A stretch of DNA of 39,286 nucleotides, taken from assembly GCA_001802645.1 (NCBI GenBank), contig MGZJ01000051.1:3871-43156 (forward strand), given 5' to 3'. How positions within the stretch are numbered: the stretch's first letter is position 1; each line of letters opens with the position of its first letter. Under the pieces are notes generated by a model. The model searched no databases. It saw only the letters and a program-made list of their open reading frames with translations, and was not told the origin of the DNA. Shown piece after piece: positions 20,343 through 28,674 of the stretch. Both the position numbers and the translations under genes were made by a program. The stretch is from Geobacteraceae bacterium GWC2_53_11 (GTDB taxonomy: Bacteria > Desulfobacterota > Desulfuromonadia > Geobacterales > Pseudopelobacteraceae).

Positions 20343-20382
20343 GCCTGCGGGCTCAATTTCTTAGCTAGAGGGAGTGTACGCG

Positions 20383-21570
20383 ATGGGGATTTGTTACATT
20401 GACCAGATCAAGGATTTGAAAGACAAAAAAGTTTTTATCAGGGTTGATTTCAATGTTCCGCAGGATGAAAGCGGAGCTGTTACTGAAGATACCAGGATCG
20501 CCGGAGCCATTCCAACGATTCGGTACGCGGTTGAACAAGGGGCTAAGGTAATTTTGGCGTCTCACCTTGGCAGGCCCAAGGGGGAAAAAAAAGCAAAGTA
20601 CACCATGACGCCTGCCTCCTGTCGCTTGTCTGAACTGCTTGGCATGCCGGTGCAGCAGGCTCCGGATTGCTTTGGAGCGGAAGTGACGCGCATGATTGAT
20701 GCTCTTGAAGGGGGCGAAATTGTGATGCTGGAGAATGTCCGCTTTTATCCTGGCGAAGAAAAGAATGATGCTGAATTTGCCCGTCAGCTTGCCAATGGCT
20801 GCGATATTTATGTCAATGATGCTTTTGCCGTATCCCATCGCGCCCATGCCTCGGTTGAGGCAATTACCAAGGTCATTCCGGTTATTGCCGCCGGTTTTCT
20901 GATGCGGGATGAAATGACGTATTTTGACAAGGCCATGAGCAATCCGGTCCGTCCGCTGGTTGCCATACTTGGCGGGGCAAAGGTCTCCGGCAAGCTTGAA
21001 GTCCTGGAAACGCTGGTAAACAAGGTTGATAAAATCGTCATTGGTGGCGGAATGGCATTCACCTTTTTGAAAGCTCTCGGTTATTCTGTCGGTAAATCGT
21101 TGGTGGAAGAAGAGCTGGTTCCGACGGCGCTCAAAATCATGGATACGGCGAAAGAGCGGGGAGTAAAATTTTATATTCCTGTTGATTGCGTTGTTGCTGA
21201 AGCTTTTGATGCAAATGCCGCCAACGCTATCACGACAGCGCAGGAAATTCCCGACAGCTGGATGGCCCTTGATATTGGTCCGGCAAGTGCGGCACTGTTT
21301 GCTGAAACGTTGAGTGATGCAAAGACCGTTATTTGGAACGGGCCCATGGGAGTTTTTGAGATGGAAGCGTTTAGCAAGGGAACGTACTTTGTTGCGGAGG
21401 CGGTCGCCAATTGTGATGCAACAACGATCATAGGTGGTGGAGATACGGATTCTGCCGTCCGTAAGGCCGGAGTGGAAAATCGTGTCAGCTATATATCAAC
21501 CGGTGGTGGCGCTTTTCTTGAGCTTCTTGAGGGTAAAATACTGCCGGGAGTTAAGGCTCTTGATCTGTAG
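20383..21570 (+). CDS. pgk: Phosphoglycerate kinase
   Basis: Transfers phosphate from 1,3-bisphosphoglycerate to ADP. The signature [11 protein letters not shown] lies at residues 16-26, substrate-binding S-H-L-G-R-P-K-G near 60-67, the hinge G-G-A-K-V-S-G-K near 205-212 and the nucleotide loop G-G-G-D-T-D-S-A near 352-359. The ATG at 20383 gives 395 residues, the normal length, with AGGGAG eight bases upstream; a GTG three codons earlier overlaps that site and is less likely. tpiA follows after 11 bases. Confidence 0.97.
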   Translation: MGICYIDQIKDLKDKKVFIRVDFNVPQDESGAVTEDTRIAGAIPTIRYAVEQGAKVILASHLGRPKGEKKAKYTMTPASCRLSELLGMPVQQAPDCFGAEVTRMIDALEGGEIVMLENVRFYPGEEKNDAEFARQLANGCDIYVNDAFAVSHRAHASVEAITKVIPVIAAGFLMRDEMTYFDKAMSNPVRPLVAILGGAKVSGKLEVLETLVNKVDKIVIGGGMAFTFLKALGYSVGKSLVEEELVPTALKIMDTAKERGVKFYIPVDCVVAEAFDANAANAITTAQEIPDSWMALDIGPASAALFAETLSDAKTVIWNGPMGVFEMEAFSKGTYFVAEAVANCDATTIIGGGDTDSAVRKAGVENRVSYISTGGGAFLELLEGKILPGVKALDL

Positions 21571-21581
21571 GGGGGACTATT

Positions 21582-22337
21582 ATGCGTATACCGTTGATTG
21601 CCGGGAACTGGAAGTTATATAAAACAATTGCAGAGTCTGTAGCTTTGGTAAACGAGCTTAAACCGCTCGTTGAGAACAGTGCAGGCGTTCAAATCGTCGT
21701 AGCCCCCGTTTTTACCGCGCTCAGCCGGGTTTTCGACGCGACGGAAGGTTCGCAGATAAAGCTGGCCGCGCAGGACTGCTATTGGGAAGAGGAAGGAGCA
21801 TTTACTGGTGAAGTTGCGCCAAAGTTGCTGAAGGATGCCGGATGCAGCTACGTGATTATCGGGCATTCGGAACGTCGTCAGTATTTCGGTGAAACAGATG
21901 TGACTGTCAACAAGAAAACCAAGGCGGCTGTTGCTGCCGGGTTGGATGCAATCGTATGTGTGGGGGAATCTTTGGCCGAGCGGGAATCGGAACAAACATT
22001 TTCTGTCATCGAGAAGCAGATTCAAGGTGGATTGGCGGGGCTTTCGGCGGAAGCTTTTTCCCATGTCGTTATTGCATATGAGCCGGTGTGGGCGATTGGA
22101 ACCGGCAAGACAGCCAGTGACGCTCAGGCTCAAGAAGTACACGCATTCATCAGGCAATTGGTTGTCCGGCTTTTTGGCCAGGCCGTTGCAGACTCCGTTC
22201 GAATTCTTTACGGCGGCAGTGTAAAACCGGAGAACGTCAAAGGGCTCATGAGCCAGCCTGACATTGATGGAGCTCTTGTCGGTGGTGCAAGTCTCAAGGC
22301 GGAATCATTTGCAGCTATATGCTCTTTTAATTCATGA
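21582..22337 (+). CDS. tpiA: Triosephosphate isomerase
   Basis: Interconverts dihydroxyacetone phosphate and glyceraldehyde 3-phosphate. The active-site residues N9 and K11 (A-G-N-W-K), H95 (I-G-H-S-E-R-R) and E167 (A-Y-E-P-V-W-A-I-G-T-G) are all in place, as is the phosphate loop Y-G-G-S-V. The 251 residues are full length. GGGGGG-type ribosome site upstream; it follows pgk closely and completes the triose-phosphate set gap-pgk-tpiA. Confidence 0.98.
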   Translation: MRIPLIAGNWKLYKTIAESVALVNELKPLVENSAGVQIVVAPVFTALSRVFDATEGSQIKLAAQDCYWEEEGAFTGEVAPKLLKDAGCSYVIIGHSERRQYFGETDVTVNKKTKAAVAAGLDAIVCVGESLAERESEQTFSVIEKQIQGGLAGLSAEAFSHVVIAYEPVWAIGTGKTASDAQAQEVHAFIRQLVVRLFGQAVADSVRILYGGSVKPENVKGLMSQPDIDGALVGGASLKAESFAAICSFNS

Positions 22338-22353
22338 CCTTCCTCCGAAGGTC
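22336..22353 (+). terminator. Short hairpin at the tpiA stop
   Basis: GACCTTC / GAAGGTC with a four-base loop, overlapping the tpiA stop. The following GCTTGTATTT is a weak T-tract, so termination may be partial. Confidence 0.45.
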
Positions 22354-22368
22354 GCTTGTATTTAAAAC

Positions 22369-22398
22369 TTTACAGTATGTGAATTGCTGTGCTATAAA
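22369..22398 (+). promoter_or_regulatory. Sigma-70 promoter of secG
   Basis: TTTACA (22369-22374), 18-base spacer, TATAAA (22393-22398), 34 bases before the secG ATG. Confidence 0.65.
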
Positions 22399-22432
22399 TC
22401 TGCTCTTTTAAATCGTTGCAAGGGGATTCTGT

Positions 22433-22798
22433 ATGACTATTGTGCTTACAATTCTGCATGTCGTTGTTAGCCTGTTTTTGATCGCTGTTGTACTGCTGCA
22501 ATCGGGCAAGGGTGCTGAAATGGGGGCATCATTCGGTAGTAGTGGAAGTCAGTCCGTCTTTGGTGCAGGAGGTGGAACGTCCTTCCTGAGTAAATTAACT
22601 ACAAGCGCTGCAGTGATCTTTATGTTGACGTCATTGACTCTGGCATATATTTCAGGTCAGCCTTCATCATCGTCCATGATGTCGGGAAAAGGGAAATCTG
22701 CTCCGGTTCAGGCGCCTGCCGCTGTACCATCGGCCCCTCAGAAGAGTCCCGTCATGCCTGCACCCGCTGCTCCTGTCGCGCCGGCTCCACAAAAATAA
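22433..22798 (+). CDS. secG: Preprotein translocase subunit SecG
   Basis: Small subunit of the SecYEG protein-export channel. Two membrane helices (about residues 3-21 and 54-75) flank the conserved loop L-L-Q-S-G-K-G-A-E-M-G-A-S-F-G and V-F-G-A-G-G-G. A proline/alanine-rich tail (about 78-121) extends it to 121 residues; such tails are common and variable in this family. The ribosome site is AAGGGG. The position after tpiA is a widely conserved arrangement; here it also has its own promoter. Confidence 0.95.
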   Translation: MTIVLTILHVVVSLFLIAVVLLQSGKGAEMGASFGSSGSQSVFGAGGGTSFLSKLTTSAAVIFMLTSLTLAYISGQPSSSSMMSGKGKSAPVQAPAAVPSAPQKSPVMPAPAAPVAPAPQK

Positions 22799-22873
22799 AA
22801 TTTACACTTGATAAATCTAGCCGACTATGTTAGAAAGCGTGTCTGACGTTGAGTTGAAAACAGTTATAAATTT

Positions 22874-22902
22874 TTGACATATAAGTTGTACACGAAATTT
22901 GT
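22874..22902 (+). promoter_or_regulatory. Candidate promoter of tRNA-Leu
   Basis: TTGACA (22874-22879), 17-base spacer, weak -10 ATTTGT (22897-22902), placing the start about 5 bases before the tRNA. An inverted repeat GTACAC / GTGTAC (22888-22893, 22901-22906) overlaps it. Confidence 0.45.
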
Positions 22903-22913
22903 GTACTCTGCTT

Positions 22914-23000
22914 GCGGTGGTGGCGGAACTGGTAGACGCACCAGCTTGAGGGGCTGGCGGGGGCAACTCCGTGATGGTTCGATTCCATTCCACCGCACCA
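22914..23000 (+). tRNA. tRNA-Leu (GAG)
   Basis: Cloverleaf read by eye: acceptor arms GCGGTGG / CCACCGC, anticodon stem CCAGC / GCTGG around loop TTGAGGG (anticodon GAG at 22948-22950), a long variable arm typical of class II tRNAs (GGGGGCAACTCCG region) and a T-arm with GGTTCGATTCC. The CCA end is encoded. A terminator follows. Confidence 0.96.
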
Positions 23001-23027
23001 GTTAAATTTCCGGTACAAACCGGATTG

Positions 23028-23059
23028 AAAAAAGGCCCTGAGGAATCAGGGCCTTTTTT
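23028..23059. terminator. Intrinsic terminator after tRNA-Leu
   Basis: Fourteen-base perfect arms (AAAAAAGGCCCTGA / TCAGGGCCTTTTTT) with a four-base loop, 27 bases after the tRNA. Symmetrical A/T flanks allow bidirectional action. The next 130 bases (23060-23192) show no gene. Confidence 0.92.
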
Positions 23060-23192
23060 GTTGTTGAAGTCATTATAACTGATGCCGAAGAGTCTACTCT
23101 TTGTGGGATCGTAGGCTGGAGAAGAATGACGCTGGTAACAAAGGGTTAACTGTTAGGGTACGTTGGTAAATGACCTGAATATGAATAAAAAG

Positions 23193-23222
23193 AAGGGTTA
23201 CAGCTTTTTGTCTGTAACCCTT
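23193..23222 (-). terminator. Terminator of tRNA-Arg(TCT)
   Basis: Eleven-base perfect arms (AAGGGTTACAG / CTGTAACCCTT) around an eight-base loop; on the minus strand it is followed by CTTTTTATT. It lies nine bases after the tRNA 3' end. Confidence 0.85.
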
Positions 23223-23231
23223 CAATAGTTA

Positions 23232-23308
23232 TGGTACGCCCGACAGGATTCGAACCTGTGACCTACGGCTTAGAAGGCCGTTGCTCTATCCAGCTGAGCT
23301 ACGAGCGC
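23232..23308 (-). tRNA. tRNA-Arg (TCT)
   Basis: Minus-strand cloverleaf: acceptor GCGCTCG / CGGGCGT with G-T pairs, D-arm with AGCTCAGCTGGATAGAGC, anticodon stem ACGGC / GCCGT around loop CTTCTAA (anticodon TCT, reads AGA/AGG), T-arm with GGTTCGAATCC and encoded CCA. Confidence 0.96.
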
Positions 23309-23341
23309 ATAAAGAAAGTATGCTTGTGTTTCAGAAGGGTG

Positions 23342-23370
23342 ACTATACCGTTCACAATCGTTGTTGTCAA
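23342..23370 (-). promoter_or_regulatory. Sigma-70 promoter of tRNA-Arg(TCT)
   Basis: Minus-strand TTGACA (23370-23365), exactly 17 bases, TATAGT (23347-23342), ending 33 bases before the tRNA. One of the best promoter matches in the window. Confidence 0.85.
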
Positions 23371-23387
23371 GTTCTGTGCGGGGAAAT

Positions 23388-23429
23388 AAAAGAACCTGAA
23401 AACTCGATTTGAGTTGTCAGGTTCTTTTT
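23388..23429 (-). terminator. Terminator of tRNA-Arg(TCG)
   Basis: Outer arms AAAAGAACCTGA / TCAGGTTCTTTT enclose an inner helix AACTC / GAGTT. It starts four bases after the tRNA CCA end; its A/T flanks allow action on either strand. Confidence 0.85.
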
Positions 23430-23432
23430 GTT

Positions 23433-23509
23433 TGGTACGCCCGGACCGATTCGAACGGCCGACACCCAGGTTCGAAGCCTGGTGCTCTATCCAGCTGAGC
23501 TACGGGCGC
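23433..23509 (-). tRNA. tRNA-Arg (TCG)
   Basis: Minus-strand cloverleaf: acceptor GCGCCCG / CGGGCGT, the same D-arm as the neighbouring tRNA-Arg, anticodon stem CCAGG / CCTGG around loop CTTCGAA (anticodon TCG, reads CGA and related codons), T-arm GGCCG / CGGTC and encoded CCA. No promoter is evident in the few bases upstream; the lipoprotein gene ends six bases before it. Confidence 0.95.
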
Positions 23510-23515
23510 ATTTTT

Positions 23516-24298
23516 CTATTCAAAATTAACAGCGAGGGGGAAACTGGCTGCGGGGTAAGAGATGTAACTACTGATCTCTTCAACGGTAGAAGACGTTACG
23601 CTGAAATCCGCTTTGGAAACAATGGTATTGGCGGCAATATCACATGTTATTTTCAAGAGCACTCCGTTTGTAGTCCCTGTACCGTTGAATCCTCCGAAAT
23701 TTATTGTATGAGTGGGTGCATCGTAAGTAGCACCGCTCAAATCTGCCGTTATTGTAGGACTTAACAAAGTAACTGCAGCCATTGCGTTGTTGGCAACAAG
23801 GCCTGAAGGGGTTACTCCTGTATCAGGAACTTTAAACGCAAACGATATAACTCCAGCCTGAATTCCAATTTCTGGCAGTCCGGCAATACTTACTGTAATG
23901 ACAGCCTTGGTAGGTTGAACTACAGTCAGGGTTGCGCTATCCGACGTTGCTGGAGGCGCTGTAGTGCCATTGATAACAACTCTGTATTTATAGCCGTTCA
24001 TGCTGGTTGTGGTATTGGCGATAATTAAGGTGGCCGAGGTAGAGCCTGAGTAAACTCCCGAGTCAGATATGTTCGTAAAACCTGAACCGCTGTCAATTTG
24101 CCACTGATAGCTCAGACTTGTACCACTTGCAATAACGGATAACGTTGTGTTGTTACCAGCTATCATGGATACGTTGACTGGTTGAGTTGAGATGGAAGGC
24201 GGCTGATTTGTTTGACCGCCTCCACCGCCCCCGCCACAGGCAGAGAGTAATAGGGCTAAACTGATATAAAAAAGGACTGTGTGCAATTTTTTTAGCAT
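23516..24298 (-). CDS. Ig-like domain lipoprotein, unknown function
   Basis: A 260-residue exported lipoprotein. The signal peptide (residues 1-20) ends in lipobox L-L-S-A-C with the lipidated Cys at 21, followed by seven glycines. An immunoglobulin-like module spans about 34-127 (P-P-S-I-S-T-Q-P start, S-Y-Q-W-Q core strand, Y-K-Y-R-V-V-I-N-G strand). A second beta-rich domain follows (about 133-258) with a cohesin-like pattern of alternating strands and G/N/T turns. It is probably surface- or periplasm-exposed; binding partner unknown. TGAGGTA lies eight bases before the ATG. It is downstream of the TPR gene, 87 bases apart, and runs almost into tRNA-Arg. Confidence 0.8.
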   Translation of the reverse strand: MLKKLHTVLFYISLALLLSACGGGGGGGQTNQPPSISTQPVNVSMIAGNNTTLSVIASGTSLSYQWQIDSGSGFTNISDSGVYSGSTSATLIIANTTTSMNGYKYRVVINGTTAPPATSDSATLTVVQPTKAVITVSIAGLPEIGIQAGVISFAFKVPDTGVTPSGLVANNAMAAVTLLSPTITADLSGATYDAPTHTINFGGFNGTGTTNGVLLKITCDIAANTIVSKADFSVTSSTVEEISSYISYPAASFPLAVNFE

Positions 24299-24385
24299 GT
24301 GTAGAATACCTCACGCATTTATTTTTATCTTTACAAACTATCATACTGCGGCAAAAAACTGAACCAAATTATTGAATAAAGACGG

Positions 24386-25315
24386 TTATTTCCCATACCG
24401 ATCAATAAACGATTGTACCTGCCGCGCCGTGTCACTTGTAGACTCCAACTCAAGGTATCGTCGCCAGATTATGAGAGCTTTCGGGATATTGTTTAGGTCA
24501 AAACCGTACACATAGCCGCTGTTGTATAGGCTCTCAAGGTTGTGTGGGTCGATATTGAATGCCTTCTCGAAATTTGCCAGAGCTCGCTCGAAGTTGCCTG
24601 TCTGGCGAAACATCGCCCCCTGATCATTAAGAATGTCCGTATCATCAGGTTTCAGGGCAAGTGCGTGATCATAGGCTTTGATAGCCTGTTCCGGTTGGTC
24701 GGTATCAAAATAGATATTGCCCAGCTCTTTCCATGCTTCAGGTGTTGCTTGACGTGAGGATGTTGCTTTTTGCAGGGATTCTATCCGCTGAAGGGTCTCT
24801 TTGCTGATTGCAGAACCCTCGACCGGGCCAAGTCCTTCTGTTTGTTCAGAGTTCGCTGGTTCATCCTCACTTTCAGTTTCTTCATCCAGAACCGGACAAA
24901 TATGTTGAGCAACATTATCCAGCACCGAATCGGGGACGATCGGATATTGTTGGGAGCCTCCCTGAAGCCGCTTTAACCGTGCACGGGAGGCCCCGAGAAT
25001 GTCGATCAAGCCGAGCAAGGCGGTTTGGTTGCCACAATCGATTTCGTAATATTCCAGGTGAGACCGGTATCGTTTTTCTTTATATTCTGCCACCGCTGAT
25101 TTGCGTTCTGTTTCTCCCCATGGAATAAATCGTATCCAGATCTCCAGCCTACCCTGAGAGGTGAGGCGAATGGACTGCTCATCATAAGCCACTTTGTAAC
25201 GCGATGTCCCACTCAGTGGTTGCCACTGAACGGCCTCGGCAGGAAGCTGCCCTCCGATCAGAAAAACGGTCAGAGCACAGAATTGTAAGAAGTAATGCCT
25301 CATAGAGAGTCTCAT
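24386..25315 (-). CDS. Exported TPR protein with adhesin-E-like N-terminal domain
   Basis: Up to 309 residues. A Sec signal peptide (hydrophobic core within residues 6-22, cleavage near P-A-E-A) precedes a small domain (about 28-140). That domain starts V-Q-W-Q-P-L-S-G, has a Y-D-E-Q-S-I-R stretch and one C-G-N pair, and resembles surface-adhesin-protein-E type domains. An acidic linker (about 143-170) follows, then three TPR units (about 190-300: A-W-K-E-L-G-N-I-Y, A-I-K-A-Y-D-H-A-L, A-L-A-N-F-E-K-A-F). It probably acts as a periplasmic scaffold. The ATG four codons downstream (25303) is an equal candidate start; neither has a clear ribosome site. The promoter lies at 25356-25385. Confidence 0.75.
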   Translation of the reverse strand: MRLSMRHYFLQFCALTVFLIGGQLPAEAVQWQPLSGTSRYKVAYDEQSIRLTSQGRLEIWIRFIPWGETERKSAVAEYKEKRYRSHLEYYEIDCGNQTALLGLIDILGASRARLKRLQGGSQQYPIVPDSVLDNVAQHICPVLDEETESEDEPANSEQTEGLGPVEGSAISKETLQRIESLQKATSSRQATPEAWKELGNIYFDTDQPEQAIKAYDHALALKPDDTDILNDQGAMFRQTGNFERALANFEKAFNIDPHNLESLYNSGYVYGFDLNNIPKALIIWRRYLELESTSDTARQVQSFIDRYGK

Positions 25316-25355
25316 GGTGCCATAGTGCCAAATACTTATAAAAACAGGTGCATCT

Positions 25356-25385
25356 CTTATGCGTATGAACGTACTTACTTGTCAA
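25356..25385 (-). promoter_or_regulatory. Candidate sigma-70 promoter of TPR gene
   Basis: Minus-strand perfect -35 TTGACA (25385-25380), 18-base spacer, -10 CATAAG (25361-25356), about 40 bases before the gene. Confidence 0.55.
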
Positions 25386-25542
25386 GCAATTTCAGGTGTT
25401 TTGGTCGGATTGACTTTCGCATTGCCTGCTCCGGAATATGGGCGGGTGTATGTGTAGGTGCAGCATTTGTGAGCATTCGGTTTTGGTCTTGAAAATGGAA
25501 AAAAATGTACACCATGAGTGGATTATGGTAGTACATGCAAAC

Positions 25543-25571
25543 TTGTATTGATTCTTGTGCTGTATTGATAT
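25543..25571 (+). promoter_or_regulatory. Candidate promoter of shc operon
   Basis: TTGTAT (25543-25548), 17-base spacer, TGATAT (25566-25571). It predicts a start near 25578, so the shc leader would be short. The rest of the 289-base divergent gap (25316-25604) holds the promoters and no gene. Confidence 0.45.
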
Positions 25572-25604
25572 TGATTATTTATGCTGGCGGGACTGGGGCG
25601 GAAT

Positions 25605-27653
25605 ATGCACAAAAATTCAATTTCAAATTCTCTTACTTCGTTTAATGTCCAAACCACGGTTGCCTCCCCGCTGCATGCCGGTAAAGCTTCCGGTAAAGTC
25701 CACCACCTCCCGCATTCGATCTGGAAAAAAATGGTTGGTGACGCGCAGGACCCTCTTGATAAAGCTATAGAACGGACCCGGAACTTTTTCTTTCGAGAGC
25801 AGGTGCCTGAGGGGTACTGGTGGGCGGAGCTTGAGTCGAATGTAACCATTACCGCTGAATATATCATGTTGTTTCATTTTTTGGGCATGGTCGATAGAGT
25901 GCGCGAACGGAAAATGGCGCATTATATTCTGAGTAAGCAGACGGTCGAAGGCGCGTGGTCAATCTGGTTTGGCGGTCCGGGCGATCTTTCGGCGACGATT
26001 GAGGCGTATTTTGCGCTTAAACTGGCTGGATATGCTGCCGATGATCCGGTCATGTGTAAAGCACGTGACTTTATTCTTTCAAAGGGTGGCATACTTAAAG
26101 CCCGCGTTTTTACAAAAGTATTTCTGGCTTTATTCGGTGAATTCTCCTGGTTGGGAGTCCCGTCTATGCCGATTGAGCTCATGATGCTTCCGGAGTGGGC
26201 CTATTTCAATCTGTATGAATTCTCCAGCTGGTCGAGAGCAACAATTATCCCCTTGTCGGTTGTCATGTCTGAAAACCCGGTCAGAAAACTGCCGCCTCGC
26301 GCTCGCGTTCAGGAACTGTACGTCCGTCCGCCCCGCCCCAGTGATTATTCCTTTTCCCGTCAGGACGGCATAGTCAGCTGGAAAAACTTTTTTATCGGTG
26401 TGGATCATCTACTCAAGATTTACGAATCATCCCCTGTTCGGCCGTTCAAGAAAAAATCGGTTGCCCTGGCCGAACAGTGGATACTGGATCACCAGGAACC
26501 GAGCGGCGACTGGGGCGGGATACAGCCGGCCATGCTCAATTCCATTCTCGCACTGCACTGTCTCGGATATGCCAATGATCACCCGGCTGTTGTCAGCGGA
26601 CTTGAGGCTCTGGCAAACTTTTGTATTGAGGATGAAAAAGGCCTGGTATTGCAGTCTTGCGTTTCCCCGATTTGGGATACAGCACTGGTTCTTGTGGCAA
26701 TGCAGGAAGCGGGGGTCCCGGTTGATCATCCGGCGTTGGTTAAAGCTGCCCAGTGGCTGCTGGATCGGGAGGTCCGTCTCAAAGGTGACTGGCGCATCAA
26801 ATCGCCCGGTCTTGAACCGGGTGGCTGGGCATTTGAGTTTCAAAATGACTGGTATCCCGATGTGGATGACTCCGGATTTGTCATGCTGGCGCTCAAGGAT
26901 ATCAAGGTTCGTGACAAGAAGCAGAAGGCACAGGCCCTCAAGCGCGGCATTGCCTGGTGTCTTGGGATGCAGAGTTCAAATGGCGGATGGGGCGCTTTTG
27001 ATAAGGACAACACAAAATATCTTCTGAACAAGATACCGTTTGCCGATCTTGAGGCTTTGATTGACCCGCCGACTGCAGACTTGACGGGTCGTATGCTTGA
27101 GCTTCTGGGCACGTTTAACTATCCCAAAAGTCATGCTGCCGTGGTTCGGGCACTTGATTTTCTCAAGGCTAAGCAGGAGCCTGAGGGCCCGTGGTGGGGG
27201 CGCTGGGGGGTCAATTATATTTATGGCACATGGTCCGTGCTTGGCGGGTTGGATGCAATTGGCGAGGATATGAACCAGCCATACATAAAGAAAGCAGTCA
27301 ATTGGCTGAAATCCAAACAGAATCTGGATGGCGGGTGGGGGGAGGTCTGTGAGTCGTATGACGACCGCTCTTTGATGGGATGCGGTCCCAGTACTCCATC
27401 GCAAACAAGTTGGGCTCTTCTCACGCTCTTTTCCGCAGGTGAGGTCAACGCAAAGGCTGTCTTGCGAGGAATCAAATATCTTATCGAAACCCAGAAGGAG
27501 GATGGCTCCTGGGATGAAGATGCCTATACCGGCACAGGCTTTCCTAAATTTTTTATGATCAAATATCACATCTACCGGAATTGTTTCCCTTTGACAGTTC
27601 TCGGGAGATACCGTCGATTATTGCTGGAGAATGCAAAAAACGACAGCGCGTGA
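25605..27653 (+). CDS. shc: Squalene-hopene cyclase
   Basis: Cyclises squalene to the pentacyclic hopene, the core of bacterial hopanoids; a monotopic membrane enzyme. The acid catalyst motif D-V-D-D lies at residues 419-422. Several QW repeats are present (Q-E-P-S-G-D-W-G-G, Q-S-S-N-G-G-W-G-A-F-D, K-Q-N-L-D-G-G-W-G-E). About 682 residues, normal to slightly long. The ATG at 25605 follows a GGGGCGGAA stretch; an in-frame ATG at 25581 would add eight residues but has no ribosome site and lies about three bases after the predicted transcript start. It leads a five-gene run with hpnA and dxs, so the isoprenoid supply and the cyclase are together. Confidence 0.97.
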   Translation: MHKNSISNSLTSFNVQTTVASPLHAGKASGKVHHLPHSIWKKMVGDAQDPLDKAIERTRNFFFREQVPEGYWWAELESNVTITAEYIMLFHFLGMVDRVRERKMAHYILSKQTVEGAWSIWFGGPGDLSATIEAYFALKLAGYAADDPVMCKARDFILSKGGILKARVFTKVFLALFGEFSWLGVPSMPIELMMLPEWAYFNLYEFSSWSRATIIPLSVVMSENPVRKLPPRARVQELYVRPPRPSDYSFSRQDGIVSWKNFFIGVDHLLKIYESSPVRPFKKKSVALAEQWILDHQEPSGDWGGIQPAMLNSILALHCLGYANDHPAVVSGLEALANFCIEDEKGLVLQSCVSPIWDTALVLVAMQEAGVPVDHPALVKAAQWLLDREVRLKGDWRIKSPGLEPGGWAFEFQNDWYPDVDDSGFVMLALKDIKVRDKKQKAQALKRGIAWCLGMQSSNGGWGAFDKDNTKYLLNKIPFADLEALIDPPTADLTGRMLELLGTFNYPKSHAAVVRALDFLKAKQEPEGPWWGRWGVNYIYGTWSVLGGLDAIGEDMNQPYIKKAVNWLKSKQNLDGGWGEVCESYDDRSLMGCGPSTPSQTSWALLTLFSAGEVNAKAVLRGIKYLIETQKEDGSWDEDAYTGTGFPKFFMIKYHIYRNCFPLTVLGRYRRLLLENAKNDSA

Positions 27654-27672
27654 TGAGCATTCAGGAACATGT

Positions 27673-28656
27673 ATGAAAACTTTTGTGACCGGTGCTACCG
27701 GCTTTATCGGTGCCAGTATTGTTCGCGAACTGCTTAAGGATGGCCGGGATGTTCGGGTCCTGGCAAGGCCTTCATCCAATCTTGCTAACCTGAAAGGGCT
27801 TGACGTCGAAATATGGCGGGGAGATATCCTCGAGGGTGACGGATTACGCCGGGGGCTTAAGGGGTGTGATGTCCTGTATCACGTGGCAGCTGACTATCGT
27901 CTCTGGACGCGGAACCCTGAGGAAATGTACCGCACCAATGTAGGGGGCACGGTAGCCGTTCTGGAAGCGGCGCTGGAGAACAGTCTTTCACGGGTTGTCT
28001 ATACCAGCAGTGTCGGGACGCTCGGGCATTTACAGGATGGGGAACCGGGAACTGAAGATACGAAAGTTTCACTGTCCGATATGGCCGGTCCGTATAAGAA
28101 AAGCAAATATCTTGCTGAACGGGAAGCGGAAAAGTTTGTTGCCCGCGGGCTCCCTCTGGTTATCGTCAATCCATCGACTCCGGTGGGTCCGGGTGATATA
28201 AAACCTACCCCGACTGGGAAAATAATTGTTGATTTTTTGAAGCGGAAAATGCCCGCCTATCTGGATACCGGCCTGAACCTGATTGCAGTTGAAGAGTGTG
28301 CTCGCGGCCATATTCTGGCTGAGCAGAAGGGGAGCCCCGGTCGTAAATATATTCTGGGTAACGCCAATATTTCCCTCTGTGGACTATTTAAAATGCTTCA
28401 GGAAATAACCGGGATCCCGGCACCGAAAGTCCGGTTACCCTATGCTCCGGTACTTATGGCCGCTTGGATGAATGAAGGCTTTTCAAGGCTAACGGGCCGG
28501 GAACCGCTGATCCCTTTGGCAGGTGTTCAGATGGCGGCGCATCATATGTATTTCGATTCCGGAAGAGCGGTTCATGAACTCGGTCTGCCTCAGTCGCCCG
28601 TCCAGGAAGCCTTGGTTCGTGCGGTCGAATGGTTTTATACGAACGGTTATGCGTAA
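27673..28656 (+). CDS. hpnA: Hopanoid-associated sugar epimerase HpnA
   Basis: Extended short-chain dehydrogenase of 327 residues, named for its constant link to hopanoid clusters; it is thought to modify the sugar moiety or its precursor, but the reaction is not settled. NAD-binding T-G-A-T-G-F-I-G-A lies at residues 6-14, with catalytic serines in Y-T-S-S-V-G-T near 112-118 and Y-x-x-x-K in G-P-Y-K-K-S-K-Y. It also has the V-N-P-S-T-P-V-G-P-G-D segment typical of HpnA. The ATG at 27673 starts the Rossmann strand and has AGGAAC upstream; 19 bases separate it from shc. Confidence 0.93.
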   Translation: MKTFVTGATGFIGASIVRELLKDGRDVRVLARPSSNLANLKGLDVEIWRGDILEGDGLRRGLKGCDVLYHVAADYRLWTRNPEEMYRTNVGGTVAVLEAALENSLSRVVYTSSVGTLGHLQDGEPGTEDTKVSLSDMAGPYKKSKYLAEREAEKFVARGLPLVIVNPSTPVGPGDIKPTPTGKIIVDFLKRKMPAYLDTGLNLIAVEECARGHILAEQKGSPGRKYILGNANISLCGLFKMLQEITGIPAPKVRLPYAPVLMAAWMNEGFSRLTGREPLIPLAGVQMAAHHMYFDSGRAVHELGLPQSPVQEALVRAVEWFYTNGYA

Positions 28657-28674
28657 CAGAAGAGGTCTCTAAAA

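Noticed and set aside
22888-22906. GTACAC/GTGTAC inverted repeat as an operator of tRNA-Leu
   Set aside because: Only six-base arms around an AT-rich centre in a tRNA promoter; no reason to expect a regulator. Kept as a note in the promoter entry.
23060-23192. Small RNA between the two tRNA terminators
   Set aside because: No recognisable promoter or conserved structure in the 130 bases.
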